In this document: positions 43,732 through 52,780 of the stretch, one piece after another
How positions within the stretch are numbered: the stretch's first letter is position 1
Layout: the number at the start of each line of letters is the position of its first letter
Assembly (NCBI GenBank): GCA_052143835.1
Contig: JBKQRV010000093.1
Span: forward strand, 1 to 64,000
DNA from: DASPPM01 sp052143835
Lineage (GTDB): Bacteria > Pseudomonadota > Alphaproteobacteria > JACZXZ01
Length of the DNA stretch: 64,000 nucleotides
Reading direction: 5' to 3'
Translations under genes and position numbers: made by a program
The notes under the pieces: model-generated
What the model was told of the DNA's origin: nothing
Seen by the model: only the letters and a program-made list of their open reading frames with translations
Databases searched by the model: none

Positions 43732-45387
43732 TCAGTAGTTCCCAGGCGCAATGCACGTCTGTTCCGGACAATACCCCTCCAATCGTTGAGGCCAAATGCA
43801 GCAGGCGCGCGACGTACAGAGCTTGTGGTCCATCAGCTCGAACAGCCACACGTCACTCGGAGAAAACGCGGCGCGCAACTTGGTGAGGTCCTCACCCGCC
43901 TGCGCCGCCCGCCAGTACTTTACGACTTTCGCCAGGGTGAGCGTTGCGCCGGGCGTAAACGGCTCGCGCCCGCCGCCCTGCACGTACATTTGGGCGTAGG
44001 CAGCTTCATAGCTGTCCATCGCCTCTCGGTTGTCGCGCAGCAAGTTTGCGCAGGACACCCAGCCGAGATAGCAGGCGGCAAGAATGCAAGCCGCGCGAGC
44101 GGCCAGCATGCCGCGAAAGCAGCCGACCGTGATTCCGATCACGACGACGGAGAAGACCGCTATGAGAGCGCCATAGTAATAGTTGGACTGGTAGCCTCCC
44201 CCGATCGGCGCCGTGATCAGACGGGACAACACAAGACCCTCGTAAATTGCACACAGGACAAGGAGAACTATTGCCCGCGCTAGCCGCCAGCGCAATTGCG
44301 CGCTTGCCCGCGCAGCGGCAGCCCCGATGCCGACGGCGAACGGAAAAACGCTTGCGGCGGCGGCGGTCCCGACCGACCGCGGCCAGGCAAACTCAAATTT
44401 CAAGATGTTCCAAGCCGACGACAGGATCGTGCCGAGGTCGAGCTGCGCGAGCAGAGGCGACACCCACGGAGTCGCTCGCGACCCAAGATTGAACGTCCAG
44501 CCCCAGAAGTCCATAGTAGGATAGATTCCTTTGGGCCAATAGTACGTCGTAGCGATTGGAGCGAGCCAAGTGACGAACGCCAAATACAACGCGAACGTGG
44601 AGAACAGACAAATCGCCAGAGCGAGGTGCCGACGTTGGAACAGGGACGGGAACATGATGGGTAGGGCGCCATAGATAACCCAGGCGGTCTCATCGGTACA
44701 ACAGGTCAGGAGCAGCGCCATATAGAGGACCACGGCCTTGGTCGAGTATGCGCGCCAATCGCCGGACTGCCAAATCTTCGCCGCCAAATATAGGCAGAAA
44801 ATGACGAACGAATTAGCGAACGCCTTTGCTGGAATCGTCATCATGAGAATGGGCGAAAGAAAGCCCTCCGAGAGCGCATAGAGTCCGACGGCCAGCCGTG
44901 CCGCCATTCTGTCCCGCGTAAGGGCGAAGACGGTGCGGTGAAGAAAATACAACGAGATGAGCGAGAAGAACCATGTCAAAGACAGACTTGGATGCGGCGG
45001 CAGATATCCGGCAAGCCAGACGCGGAACATCTGATCCAAATGAAAAAAAAGGTACGCTAGAAACCGCCCTCGCCCGCAATCGCTGTTCAAGCAATCAAAG
45101 AAGTAACGACCCAACTGGTGCCAATTGAGCGGCGCGGACCTCAGCGTGATCGCTCCACGCAGCGAGAGCCAGCCGACCGTCGCGGGCCTCAACGGCTGCG
45201 ATGCGCTGAATATGATTTCGTGTCTTATTCTCCATTGCGGGATAAAGTTGAAGACATCGGGCCTCATCCAATTGATGCCGTAGTCCGTCAGGAAGCATGC
45301 AAGAAGCGAGAGCGATGCTGCGAGAAATAGCAGCGCCGACCAATTTTCCAGGGACCTTGCTCTGGAGAAAGCCCGTCCCGCACTCAT
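43732..45387 (-). CDS. Polytopic membrane protein, family A (copy 3), unknown function
   Basis: This is a 551-residue protein from ATG 45387 with about ten helices. Family landmarks are: CFLTDYGINWMRPDVF in the first loop, RFLAYLFFHLDQMFRVWLAG, YLPPHPSLSLTWFFSLISLY, GLYALSEGFLSPILMMTIPA, CCTDETAWVIYGALPIMFPS, SNYYYGALIAVFSVVVIG, and the C-terminal signature LAKVVKYWRAAQAGEDLTKL...FSPSDVWLFELM. It is closest to 51172-52659 (both have PPHPS-S-TW and FAWPR/FTWWRSG). Four or five cysteines cluster at the extreme C-terminus, unlike other copies. The gene is visibly more AT-rich than its neighbours (line 44521-44580 is 31/60 GC by my count). Function unknown. Confidence 0.87.
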   Translation of the reverse strand: MSAGRAFSRARSLENWSALLFLAASLSLLACFLTDYGINWMRPDVFNFIPQWRIRHEIIFSASQPLRPATVGWLSLRGAITLRSAPLNWHQLGRYFFDCLNSDCGRGRFLAYLFFHLDQMFRVWLAGYLPPHPSLSLTWFFSLISLYFLHRTVFALTRDRMAARLAVGLYALSEGFLSPILMMTIPAKAFANSFVIFCLYLAAKIWQSGDWRAYSTKAVVLYMALLLTCCTDETAWVIYGALPIMFPSLFQRRHLALAICLFSTFALYLAFVTWLAPIATTYYWPKGIYPTMDFWGWTFNLGSRATPWVSPLLAQLDLGTILSSAWNILKFEFAWPRSVGTAAAASVFPFAVGIGAAAARASAQLRWRLARAIVLLVLCAIYEGLVLSRLITAPIGGGYQSNYYYGALIAVFSVVVIGITVGCFRGMLAARAACILAACYLGWVSCANLLRDNREAMDSYEAAYAQMYVQGGGREPFTPGATLTLAKVVKYWRAAQAGEDLTKLRAAFSPSDVWLFELMDHKLCTSRACCIWPQRLEGYCPEQTCIAPGNY

Positions 45388-46048
45388 GATGCTCGGCCGG
45401 AACAGGATTCAAGGAATCCCGGTGCTTCCGCCGATCCTTGCGCGGAAGCGACGCTCAACGCGCTGCCCCGCAGGCCGCTCCACTAGGCCACCTTGGACAG
45501 GCCCTTGCCGAGGAAATCGATGAAATGGCAGGAAACAGCCAAGAATGCCAGAACCAGGACCAACGTGGCGGCATGGACGGCGTGGGCGTGCGACCACGGG
45601 TCGGAGTTGCCCCCAAGGCTGAAGGCGCCGGCGGCGATGCCTGCAATTCTCGGCTGTCCCGGGAATTCACGCGCGCCAGCCCTTGCGCTCCGGCAGCCGG
45701 GCTCTCGGCACGCGGCCTCCCTTGGAAGCAACGCAGGACTTGAATGGACATGTTCCGCATCTTGAGCCTGGCAACGTCGTCTGCGTGCCCATCTTTACGA
45801 TAGCATGAGGTAAAGGCAGGCTGAAGTCCCTTTTGCGCAGCAACGTGACGTGGCATTCTCGCCGCTCATCTGAGGGGGGCCGGGCGGCCAAAATCGGACG
45901 TACGCACCTTCACCTCCTCGGCCCCCAAGTTCGCCGTCGATCCGGGTCCACCTTGCTGCATAGGCCGAAATGGCGCATTCTGACGCGTGCAAGGCCGGTC
46001 ATTGGGGGAATGTCGGCCAAGGCACCTTCATGGATTCCTTCGGAGTGC
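45388..46048. other. Intergenic region with a possible membrane-helix remnant
   Basis: This is 661 bp between the family A gene and the methyltransferase at 46049. On the minus strand, ending at 45483, a frame without ATG reads DPWSHAHAVHAATLVLVLAF and then FIDFLGKGLSKVA: one transmembrane helix and a short basic end. It looks like the C-terminus of an integral membrane protein, but no body is present, so it is probably a remnant. The rest holds nothing I can support; promoters for both flanking genes should lie here. Confidence 0.35.
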
Positions 46049-46993
46049 ATGACGATTTCATCGGGCAGAGACATCTCGATCGAAGTTACTCCCGTTCGCC
46101 CGCGGCAGGTGATCAAGACACCAATCGATTGTCCCGTATGCGGCTCGAACCGATACCATGTTCGCTTTCGCGACGAACTGGGCGACCTCGCCGCACACGT
46201 GGATTACGATTTTGTCCCCGAGACGCAAAAGGTCTATCAGATCGTCCGCTGCGACGATTGTGGATTCATCTATACGAATCCGGTGCCGAACCTGGCACTT
46301 GCCTATTCCGACAACGTCGATCAGGTGTACCTCTCCAGCGTGGAGCAACGGCGGCGAACCGCGACGCGCAATGTTGCCCGCCTGATGGCGCGGAATAGGG
46401 GCGGCCACGTCCTCGATATCGGCTGTGCCACAGGCATTTTCCTCGACGCGGCCGCGGCTGCGGGTTTTACCACTGAAGGCATCGAGCTGTCGCAATGGAT
46501 GCGTGAAGAGGCCGGCCGCAACCACCTTGTCCACGTCAAGCCCCTGAGTGATCTTAACTGGGAAGAGCGCTTCGACATCATTACGCTCTGGGGCGTCATC
46601 GAGCACCTCAGCGATCCAGCGCGGGAGATGCATCTCGTGTTCCGCGCACTAAAGCCAGGCGGTTATGTGTTCATCTACACCGGTAATGCCGATTCCTGGC
46701 TCGCACGGATCATGGGCCGGCGGTGGTATTGGTACATGGGAATGCATCTCATGTATTTTTCAAGGACGACGCTGAAGCGATTGTTGACGAGGATCGGGTT
46801 TGTCGGGATTGAAACCGAAGCGCACACGACCTATTTTTCCCTCGCCTCGCTGTCGATCAGCTTGCGGCGCTACGCTGCGCTTTCTCCGGTGGTTCGCCTT
46901 CTCCAGCATCGGTGGTTTGCTAACCGGGTCATCGCGCTGACGCTCAGTGGCGAGATGATCATGATCGCCCGCAAGCCGACGACGGCGCCGTAG
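46049..46993 (+). CDS. Class I SAM methyltransferase with N-terminal zinc ribbon
   Basis: This is a 314-residue protein from ATG 46049 with CGGAG just upstream; ATG 46010 is possible. Cys28, Cys31, Cys68 and Cys71 (CPVC, CDDC) make the zinc ribbon, followed by GFIYTNPVPNLALAY. The Rossmann core has VLDIGCATGIFLDAAAAAG, TEGIELSQWMREEA, DIITLWGVIEHLSDP and LKPGGYVFIYTGN. The end AHTTYFSLASLSISLRRYA is typical of the group. It belongs to the same class as 4941-5837 and 60690-61700. It lies 204 bp upstream of the C-methyltransferase operon on the same strand and may be co-transcribed. It probably methylates a sugar hydroxyl. Confidence 0.9.
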   Translation: MTISSGRDISIEVTPVRPRQVIKTPIDCPVCGSNRYHVRFRDELGDLAAHVDYDFVPETQKVYQIVRCDDCGFIYTNPVPNLALAYSDNVDQVYLSSVEQRRRTATRNVARLMARNRGGHVLDIGCATGIFLDAAAAAGFTTEGIELSQWMREEAGRNHLVHVKPLSDLNWEERFDIITLWGVIEHLSDPAREMHLVFRALKPGGYVFIYTGNADSWLARIMGRRWYWYMGMHLMYFSRTTLKRLLTRIGFVGIETEAHTTYFSLASLSISLRRYAALSPVVRLLQHRWFANRVIALTLSGEMIMIARKPTTAP

Positions 46994-47197
46994 GGTCGGC
47001 ACAGTACACATGACGCGCAAGGGCGCCCCGCGCTGGCTGATCGTTGCCGCATCCAATCGTTCACCGCGATCCGACGGGCAGCTTCCTGGAGCTGTTATAT
47101 GGCAAGGTCTTTCTATTGTACGTCGTGCGCCCCATCTGCGATGGGATTGTTCGTGGCAGCAAGAGGCAATCGAGTTTTCTCACGGTCTGCTCGTGTT

Positions 47198-48445
47198 ATG
47201 AAAACATCTTCAGTCTATCGTGAAATCTCGGTGTGCCGGATTTGTGGAACCAAAAACCTCGAAAGTATCCTCGACCTCGGAGTGCAGGCGCTTGCCAGCC
47301 GCTTTCCCCGTAAGGGCGAGCCGGACCCTCCGCAAGCGCCGCTCGTGCTGGTGCGGTGCACGCATTGCGGACTCGTCCAACTGCTCCATTCGGTGACGCC
47401 AGGAGAACTTTATACCCCCGGTTATGGCTACAAGTCCGGCGGCAATACCACGATGCAGGCACATCTGGCCGGATTGGCCCGTTGGGTCGAGGAACGCTGC
47501 CCGCTAAAGACAGGCGATATTATCGTCGACATCGGGTCCAACGATGGTACCTTGCTCAAGTCCTTTGCCACCCCTGGCCTCCGGCGGATCGGCATAGATC
47601 CGATCGCCGGCAAGTTCCGTGACCAGTACCCCAATGACGTGCAGCTCCACGAAAGCTTCTTCTCGGCTGAGACCTACCGCATTGTAAGCGGTGGCGGGAA
47701 GGCTAAGGTCGCAACCTCGATCGCCATGTTCTACGACCTGGAATCTCCCATGGATTTCGTCGCCGCCGTGAAGGCAGCGCTGCTCCCCGATGGAATATGG
47801 GTGTTGGAACAGAGCTATCTGCCAACCATGCTCGAAGCCAACGCCTTTGACACCATTTGCCATGAGCATTTGGAATACTACGCCTTGCGCCAGATCGAGT
47901 ATCTAGCCGATACTTCTGGTATGCGTGTCTTTGACGTCGAGTTGAATTCATGCAACGGCGGCAGCTTCCGTCTAGCGGTCTGCCAACGGGATGCACCCCA
48001 CGCCACGCGGGAGGATCGCATCGGGCGGTTGCGCAAGCTCGAAGGAAAGTTGAAGCTGGATACCCGAGCCCCGTACGACGCCTTCAAGCGGCGGATCGAC
48101 AAAGTTTGCGAAAAACTGCGGACGTTCGTAGCGGCCGAGCGTAGAGCCGGCAAGACCTTCTATCTCTATGGCGCCTCCACGAAGGGAAATACGCTCCTCC
48201 AATATTGCAAGCTGGATGCGAGCAAAATCGTCGCTGCGGCGGAGCGTAACCCGGAGAAATGGGGCTGCCGTACGCCGCTGACCGGCATCCCAATTCATTC
48301 CGAGGAGGAATGCCGCGCTGCTAGGCCCGATTATTTCCTGGTCCTTCCCTGGCATTTTCGTAATGAGTTCGTCGAACGCGAAGCCGAGTTCTTGAGATCC
48401 GGCGGCAAGCTCGTCTTTCCTTTGCCCGATTTGGAAATCGTCTAG
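47198..48445 (+). CDS. Sugar C-methyltransferase (NovU/TylC3-like, three-domain)
   Basis: This is a 415-residue protein from ATG 47198. It has all three parts of the nucleotide-sugar C-methyltransferases: an N-terminal zinc domain (VCRICGTKNLESILDLG with RCTHCGLVQL, PF08421 type); a SAM domain (IIVDIGSNDGTLL, ATSIAMFYDLESPMDFV, FDTICHEHLEYYALRQIEYL, VELNSCNGGSFRLAV); and the C-terminal PF08484 domain (FYLYGASTKGNTLLQYCKLD, FLVLPWHFRNEFVERE, SGGKLVFPLPDLEIV). Such enzymes add a methyl to C3 or C5 of a keto nucleotide sugar, making branched or epimerised deoxysugars. The next gene starts 2 bp after its stop and encodes a nucleotide-sugar SDR, which fits one pathway. Confidence 0.94.
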   Translation: MKTSSVYREISVCRICGTKNLESILDLGVQALASRFPRKGEPDPPQAPLVLVRCTHCGLVQLLHSVTPGELYTPGYGYKSGGNTTMQAHLAGLARWVEERCPLKTGDIIVDIGSNDGTLLKSFATPGLRRIGIDPIAGKFRDQYPNDVQLHESFFSAETYRIVSGGGKAKVATSIAMFYDLESPMDFVAAVKAALLPDGIWVLEQSYLPTMLEANAFDTICHEHLEYYALRQIEYLADTSGMRVFDVELNSCNGGSFRLAVCQRDAPHATREDRIGRLRKLEGKLKLDTRAPYDAFKRRIDKVCEKLRTFVAAERRAGKTFYLYGASTKGNTLLQYCKLDASKIVAAAERNPEKWGCRTPLTGIPIHSEEECRAARPDYFLVLPWHFRNEFVEREAEFLRSGGKLVFPLPDLEIV

Positions 48446-48447
48446 GA

Positions 48448-49407
48448 ATGGGTACCGCACCTCGGGCTCTCGTCATCGGCGCTGCGGGCCAGGATGGTTC
48501 CTACCTCTGCGAGCAGTTGAGGGCGGACGGCCTGCAAGTCTTCGGCCTGACTCGCCAGGGGCTGAGCGGCCCCGACGGGGCCGAACGGCAGTCGGTCGCC
48601 CTATCTGACCGCACTGCCATGGCAGGGCTGATCGCGAACGGCGGCTTCGATCAAATCTATTACCTCGCCGCCTACCACCATTCGTCCGAAGACCGCCTCG
48701 ACGCGGAAACCGACATTGTGCGGCGCAGTCTTGCGGTGCACGTGGACGGGTTGGTCAACGTTCTCGACGCCCTGGTTGCCATCCGGTCGCGCGCGGCACT
48801 GTTTTACGCCGCCTCTTCTCATGTCTTCGGCGTCGTCACGGAAGAGCCTCAGACCGAGCGAACGCCGCTGGCACCGGTCTGCGCCTACGGCATCTCCAAA
48901 GCCGCCGGCGTCCAACTCTGTCAATTCTACCGCCACGACCAAGGCTTACGCGCCAGTGTCGGGTTCTTGTTCAACCATGAATCGCCGCGGCGGCCCCTGC
49001 GTTTCCTTTCGCGCAAGGTCGCCCGCGCCGCCGTCGAGATACGGCGCGGATTGCGCCGTCAGGTGCGCCTGGGCGACCTTGCGGCGCGCGCAGACTGGGG
49101 CTATAGCCCGGAATATACCGACGCCATGCGCCGCATCCTTGCTCTCGAAGAAGCCGGCGACTTCGTCATCGCCTCTGGCCGCGGGGCTGCCGTCCGCGAT
49201 TTCGTCGCGGCCGCCTTCGCCCGGGTCGGATTGGACTGGCGCGAGCATGTGGTGATCGATCCGTCGCTGGTTCAGAAGGTCAACCGCGGGTCCCTGGTTG
49301 GGAATCCCGCAAAAATCGCGCGGGCAACGGGATGGTCTGCGCGCACCACTTTGGAGGAATTGGCGGCTCTCATGGTGGATGCGGAATACGCCGCTGTCGA
49401 GGCCTGA
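48448..49407 (+). CDS. NAD-dependent nucleotide-sugar SDR, GDP-mannose 4,6-dehydratase-like with altered active site
   Basis: This is a 319-residue extended short-chain dehydrogenase/reductase. The overall frame is that of GDP-mannose 4,6-dehydratase: GAAGQDGSYLCEQL, the YxxxK pair Tyr147/Lys151 in YGISKAAG, FNHESPRRPLRF, ADWGYSPEYTDAMRRIL and AARAD. Where dehydratases have ST-S-E-L/M-Y/F-G, this protein reads SSHVFG, with His125 in place of the catalytic glutamate. It may thus be a 4-reductase or epimerase rather than a dehydratase. It follows the C-methyltransferase by 2 bp, and its stop overlaps the next start (TGATG at 49405-49409), forming a tight three-gene operon. Confidence 0.9.
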   Translation: MGTAPRALVIGAAGQDGSYLCEQLRADGLQVFGLTRQGLSGPDGAERQSVALSDRTAMAGLIANGGFDQIYYLAAYHHSSEDRLDAETDIVRRSLAVHVDGLVNVLDALVAIRSRAALFYAASSHVFGVVTEEPQTERTPLAPVCAYGISKAAGVQLCQFYRHDQGLRASVGFLFNHESPRRPLRFLSRKVARAAVEIRRGLRRQVRLGDLAARADWGYSPEYTDAMRRILALEEAGDFVIASGRGAAVRDFVAAAFARVGLDWREHVVIDPSLVQKVNRGSLVGNPAKIARATGWSARTTLEELAALMVDAEYAAVEA

Positions 49408-50939
49408 TGCGCGACCAAATCCGAACCCTCGTGATGATCCCCACATACAACGAAGCAGAGAACGTCGAACTCATCGTCACCGAGATCCGCGCCACAGGCC
49501 TCGACCTCGACCTCCTTTTCGTCGACGACAATTCGCCCGATGGCACCGGCGCCATTCTCGACCGCTTGGCCGCCGAATACCCGCGTCTCAAAGTCCTGCA
49601 TCGATCCGGGAAGCAGGGCATCGGTTCGGCCCATATGGCGGGCGTCCGTTGGGCCTACGAGCACGGATATACGAGGCTGGTGACCATGGATTCGGATTTC
49701 AGCCACTCGCCATCCGATATCGGGCGTCTATTGTCGGCCGGCGACGACGTCGACGTGGTGGTTGGCTCGCGCTTCATCGGTCCCCACAGCCTCGATGGCT
49801 GGGCGTGGAATCGGAGGCTGTTGACCCATCTCGGCCATTTCCTCACCACCATCTTCCTCGATCTGCCGCTAGACTGCACCAACGCCTTCCGCTCGTATCG
49901 ACTCGATCGCATTTCTGCCGGCATTTTCGAGATGGTGGGGTCGAGAGGCTATTCATTTTTCTATGAATCGCTGCACCGGCTGAATGTCAATGGAGTGAGG
50001 ATTTCACAAATCGCGATCGACTTGCCGCCGCGCACCTACGGCCATTCCAAGATGAAGCTCAAGGACATCCTGCAGAGCGTCCGGTTCTTGTGGCGCCTGG
50101 GCTGGCGCACCCGGCTCAATCGCGCTTCCTTGATTTACGTGGCGCCGTTCGACGGCGTCGACACCGGCGATAAAGCCCAGGCGGCTTGGGAATCCTATTG
50201 GAGCGGCGCGGGGCACGAGGGCAAGTGGCTCTACGACTTGGTCGCCGCCATCTACCGGCGTTTTATCATCCGCCCAGCGGTTACCCATTTCCTGAGCAAC
50301 ACCTTCGGCACGGGCGCCAAATTGCTCCACGCCGGCTGCGGCACCGGCGTGGTGGACATCGGCGCCTACGATCGCTTCAACATCACCGCCTTCGATATTT
50401 CGCCGCGAGCGCTTACCGAATACGCCCGCCATCACGCGGGGCGAGCGGTGCTCCTGCAGGGTAGCGTGTTCGCGATTCCCGCCGAGCCAGGAAGCTACGA
50501 CGGTGTCTTCAATCTCGGTGTCATGGAACATTATACCGAGGAGGAGATCGCTCGCATCCTCAGCGAATTCCGCCGCGTGCTGAAGCCTGGCGGCCGAATT
50601 GTTCTGTTCTGGCCGCCGGTCTATGGGCTTGCGACCCAGGCGCTGAAGCTCATCCATTATGTGCTGAGGCGGATCATGAAGAGGGATATCGCGCTGCACC
50701 CGCCGGAACCGACGCAGGTGAGGTCGCGCCGGCAGATCGAAGACTATTTGGGCGCGACGGGCTTTAAATTGGAAGTTTATTATTTCGGGATTCGCGACAT
50801 GTTTACCCATCGCATAATCAGTGCGGTGCGCTCTGGCGAGGAGACATCCGCCGCGACGAGGAGCCGGCCGCCCACGGCGTCGACGCGCGGGAGTAGAGCC
50901 AGCGATGAGGAGTCTGGCGCGGCCGTCAAATCTCGTTGA
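49407..50939 (+). CDS. Fusion protein: family 2 glycosyltransferase (N) + SAM methyltransferase (C)
   Basis: This is a 510-residue protein. Residues ~1-235 form a polyprenol-phosphate-mannose-synthase-like GT-A domain: TLVMIPTYNEAENVELIV, FVDDNSPDGTGAILDRL, metal site TMDSDFSHSPSDI, GSRFIGPHSLDGW, TNAFRSYRLDRI. Residues ~275-460 form a class I methyltransferase: KLLHAGCGTGVVDIGAYD, ITAFDISPRALTEYARHH, YDGVFNLGVMEHYTEEEI, LKPGGRIVLFWPPVY. A disordered ~40-residue tail ends the protein. The domain order is the reverse of 42008-43453. It starts within the preceding SDR stop codon. It likely transfers the sugar made by the C-methyltransferase/SDR genes to a lipid carrier, with methylation as a second step. 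Confidence 0.92.
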   Translation: MRDQIRTLVMIPTYNEAENVELIVTEIRATGLDLDLLFVDDNSPDGTGAILDRLAAEYPRLKVLHRSGKQGIGSAHMAGVRWAYEHGYTRLVTMDSDFSHSPSDIGRLLSAGDDVDVVVGSRFIGPHSLDGWAWNRRLLTHLGHFLTTIFLDLPLDCTNAFRSYRLDRISAGIFEMVGSRGYSFFYESLHRLNVNGVRISQIAIDLPPRTYGHSKMKLKDILQSVRFLWRLGWRTRLNRASLIYVAPFDGVDTGDKAQAAWESYWSGAGHEGKWLYDLVAAIYRRFIIRPAVTHFLSNTFGTGAKLLHAGCGTGVVDIGAYDRFNITAFDISPRALTEYARHHAGRAVLLQGSVFAIPAEPGSYDGVFNLGVMEHYTEEEIARILSEFRRVLKPGGRIVLFWPPVYGLATQALKLIHYVLRRIMKRDIALHPPEPTQVRSRRQIEDYLGATGFKLEVYYFGIRDMFTHRIISAVRSGEETSAATRSRPPTASTRGSRASDEESGAAVKSR

Positions 50940-51171
50940 CACGGGCGCGAATTGATTCTCAATAGGCCGGCAAGCCAAACGGAGCGTTTCGAGCCGCCGG
51001 TCCTGTGTGCTCCTGGAGGAGCAGGAATAGTTTCACGGATGCGCAACCTGTTTCGTATCGATTCTTTGATGCTCGCTGTTTCCCTGCGGCATTGCATACC
51101 CACTACCTCATCAGTCGGCCGCTCCCGATCGTCGCGGCATAGGCGCCCGCGGTCGCTTTTCAGGCACGTCG

Positions 51172-52659
51172 ATGTTTGATGGAAGGGCGCAAGGTGCGCG
51201 GTCCCGAACCTCGCGGCTCGAGCTTTACGTGGCCGCGCTTTTTTGCTTCGCATCCCTGGTCGTCGTCGCGCTTTGCGTGACGGACTACAGCATCACCTGG
51301 ATGCACCCGGAAGTGTTCCTCGCGGAACGCAAGCACGTGCTGGCTTTGACCGAGCTTCATTGGCGCGACGTCGCGCGCTTTTTCGATTGCGAGGCATTAT
51401 CGGACATCTGCGCGGAGGCGCGTTTTCTCTCGTACTTGACGGGCTATGTGAATTCCTTCTTCCGCCTGTGGCTCGTCCAATATATTCCGCCGCACCCCAG
51501 CATCAGCATAACGTGGCTGCTGTCGTTCGCCTCGCTTTATTTCTTCTACCGCGCGATCGTCCTGCTCACGGATGATCCACCCGCCGCCCTGCTCGGCACG
51601 GGGCTGTACGCGCTCTCCGCCGGTTACCTCTCCTCGCTGCTCATGCTCTTCAATCCCGCCAAGGCGCTGGCCGGCTTCTTCGTCAATTTCTGCCTGTTCC
51701 AGGCGACGCGGATCCGGCGCGCGCCCGACCACAGGGCTTGGTCCGCCGCGGCGGTCATCTTGTATCTTTCGCTCTTCCTCGCCTACTGCTCGGATCAGAG
51801 CTGCTGGTTCCTGTGCGGGGGCATCCCCGTTCTGTTGGTGGAATGGCAGCAGCGCCGCGACTGGCCGTTCCTCGCGTGCGTCGTCGCGACGTTCCCGCTC
51901 TTCCTGGCGTTCGTGACTTGGGCGGCACCGGTGATCGTGAGATCGCTTTGGGGTTATACGGATTTCGAGTTCTGGAGTTATGTGTTCAATGTCGGCCGAG
52001 CGGCCAAGGGGGTGCCGTTCCTGGACCGGCTGAACGTGCGGACGCTTGGCGCCATCGCGTACAACATGCTGCATAGCGAGTTCACATGGTGGCGCTCGGG
52101 ATCGACGGTCGCCGCCCTCAGTCTATTGCCCTTGGCCGCGGCCATCCTCGCCGCTGCCGGCCTTGCGGGCCGGCAGATGCGGCTGCTTCTTGCCCGGACC
52201 GTGCTCCTGTTCGCGCTCTTTACCTGCTACGAGAGCCTCCTCCTGACTCGTCATTTCGTCGAGGCCGGCACTTTTTACTATGGCGCGCTCTTCCCGAATT
52301 TCGCGCTTCTCATGGTCGCCGTCGCGATCAGCTGCCTGCGCGGCGTCCGCACCGCCCGCGCCGTGGCCTGCTTGGCGGCGATCTATCTCGGCTACATCTC
52401 CTTCACTTGGTGCATGTCCTTCAACCGCTATTGGATGGGCGTACACGACCGTTTGTACGCGAGGACGGACTTGGTCCCGGAGGACTATGGCCCGCTCACC
52501 CTCGGGGCACCTTTGAGCGAGGCCAAGGTCGCCGCCTACTGGCGGGCCGCGCGGACCGGCGATGACTTTCGCCGCCTGCGGCCGTCGTTCGCGCCCAGGG
52601 ACATGTGGCTCTTCGAGGAGCTGGACGCCTGGCGCCGGCGGCAGGGGCTCGATCGCTAA
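51172..52659 (+). CDS. Polytopic membrane protein, family A (copy 4), unknown function
   Basis: This is a 495-residue protein with about ten helices, the shortest family A member. Landmarks are: CVTDYSITWMHPEVFLAERK, RFLSYLTGYVNSFFRLWLVQ, YIPPHPSISITWLLSFASLY, ALSAGYLSSLLMLFNPAKAL, YCSDQSCWFLCGGIPVLL, GTFYYGALFPNFALLMVAVA, and the C-terminal signature EAKVAAYWRAARTGDDFRRL...FAPRDMWLFEELD. It is nearest to the 43732 copy. It starts at ATG 51172 after a 232-bp gap that probably holds its promoter, and it is convergent with copy 5 (121 bp between stops). No family B gene follows, unlike copies 1 and 2. Confidence 0.87.
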   Translation: MFDGRAQGARSRTSRLELYVAALFCFASLVVVALCVTDYSITWMHPEVFLAERKHVLALTELHWRDVARFFDCEALSDICAEARFLSYLTGYVNSFFRLWLVQYIPPHPSISITWLLSFASLYFFYRAIVLLTDDPPAALLGTGLYALSAGYLSSLLMLFNPAKALAGFFVNFCLFQATRIRRAPDHRAWSAAAVILYLSLFLAYCSDQSCWFLCGGIPVLLVEWQQRRDWPFLACVVATFPLFLAFVTWAAPVIVRSLWGYTDFEFWSYVFNVGRAAKGVPFLDRLNVRTLGAIAYNMLHSEFTWWRSGSTVAALSLLPLAAAILAAAGLAGRQMRLLLARTVLLFALFTCYESLLLTRHFVEAGTFYYGALFPNFALLMVAVAISCLRGVRTARAVACLAAIYLGYISFTWCMSFNRYWMGVHDRLYARTDLVPEDYGPLTLGAPLSEAKVAAYWRAARTGDDFRRLRPSFAPRDMWLFEELDAWRRRQGLDR

Positions 52660-52780
52660 ATCGCGACGCCGCTATGGTCATGCAGCATGCGAAATGAGGC
52701 GCGGCGGTTGAGACAAAGCTTTCGAAGAAATCGTGCTCTGCGGCGAGGCCGTCGGGCGCATGCGCGGCCCGGCTCGCCTT

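Noticed and set aside
45483..45640. Short minus-strand frame with one transmembrane helix (DPWSHAHAVHAATLVLVLAF)
   Set aside because: It has no ATG/GTG start with a ribosome site and looks like only the C-terminus of a membrane protein. I describe it as a possible remnant in the intergenic entry and do not call a gene.
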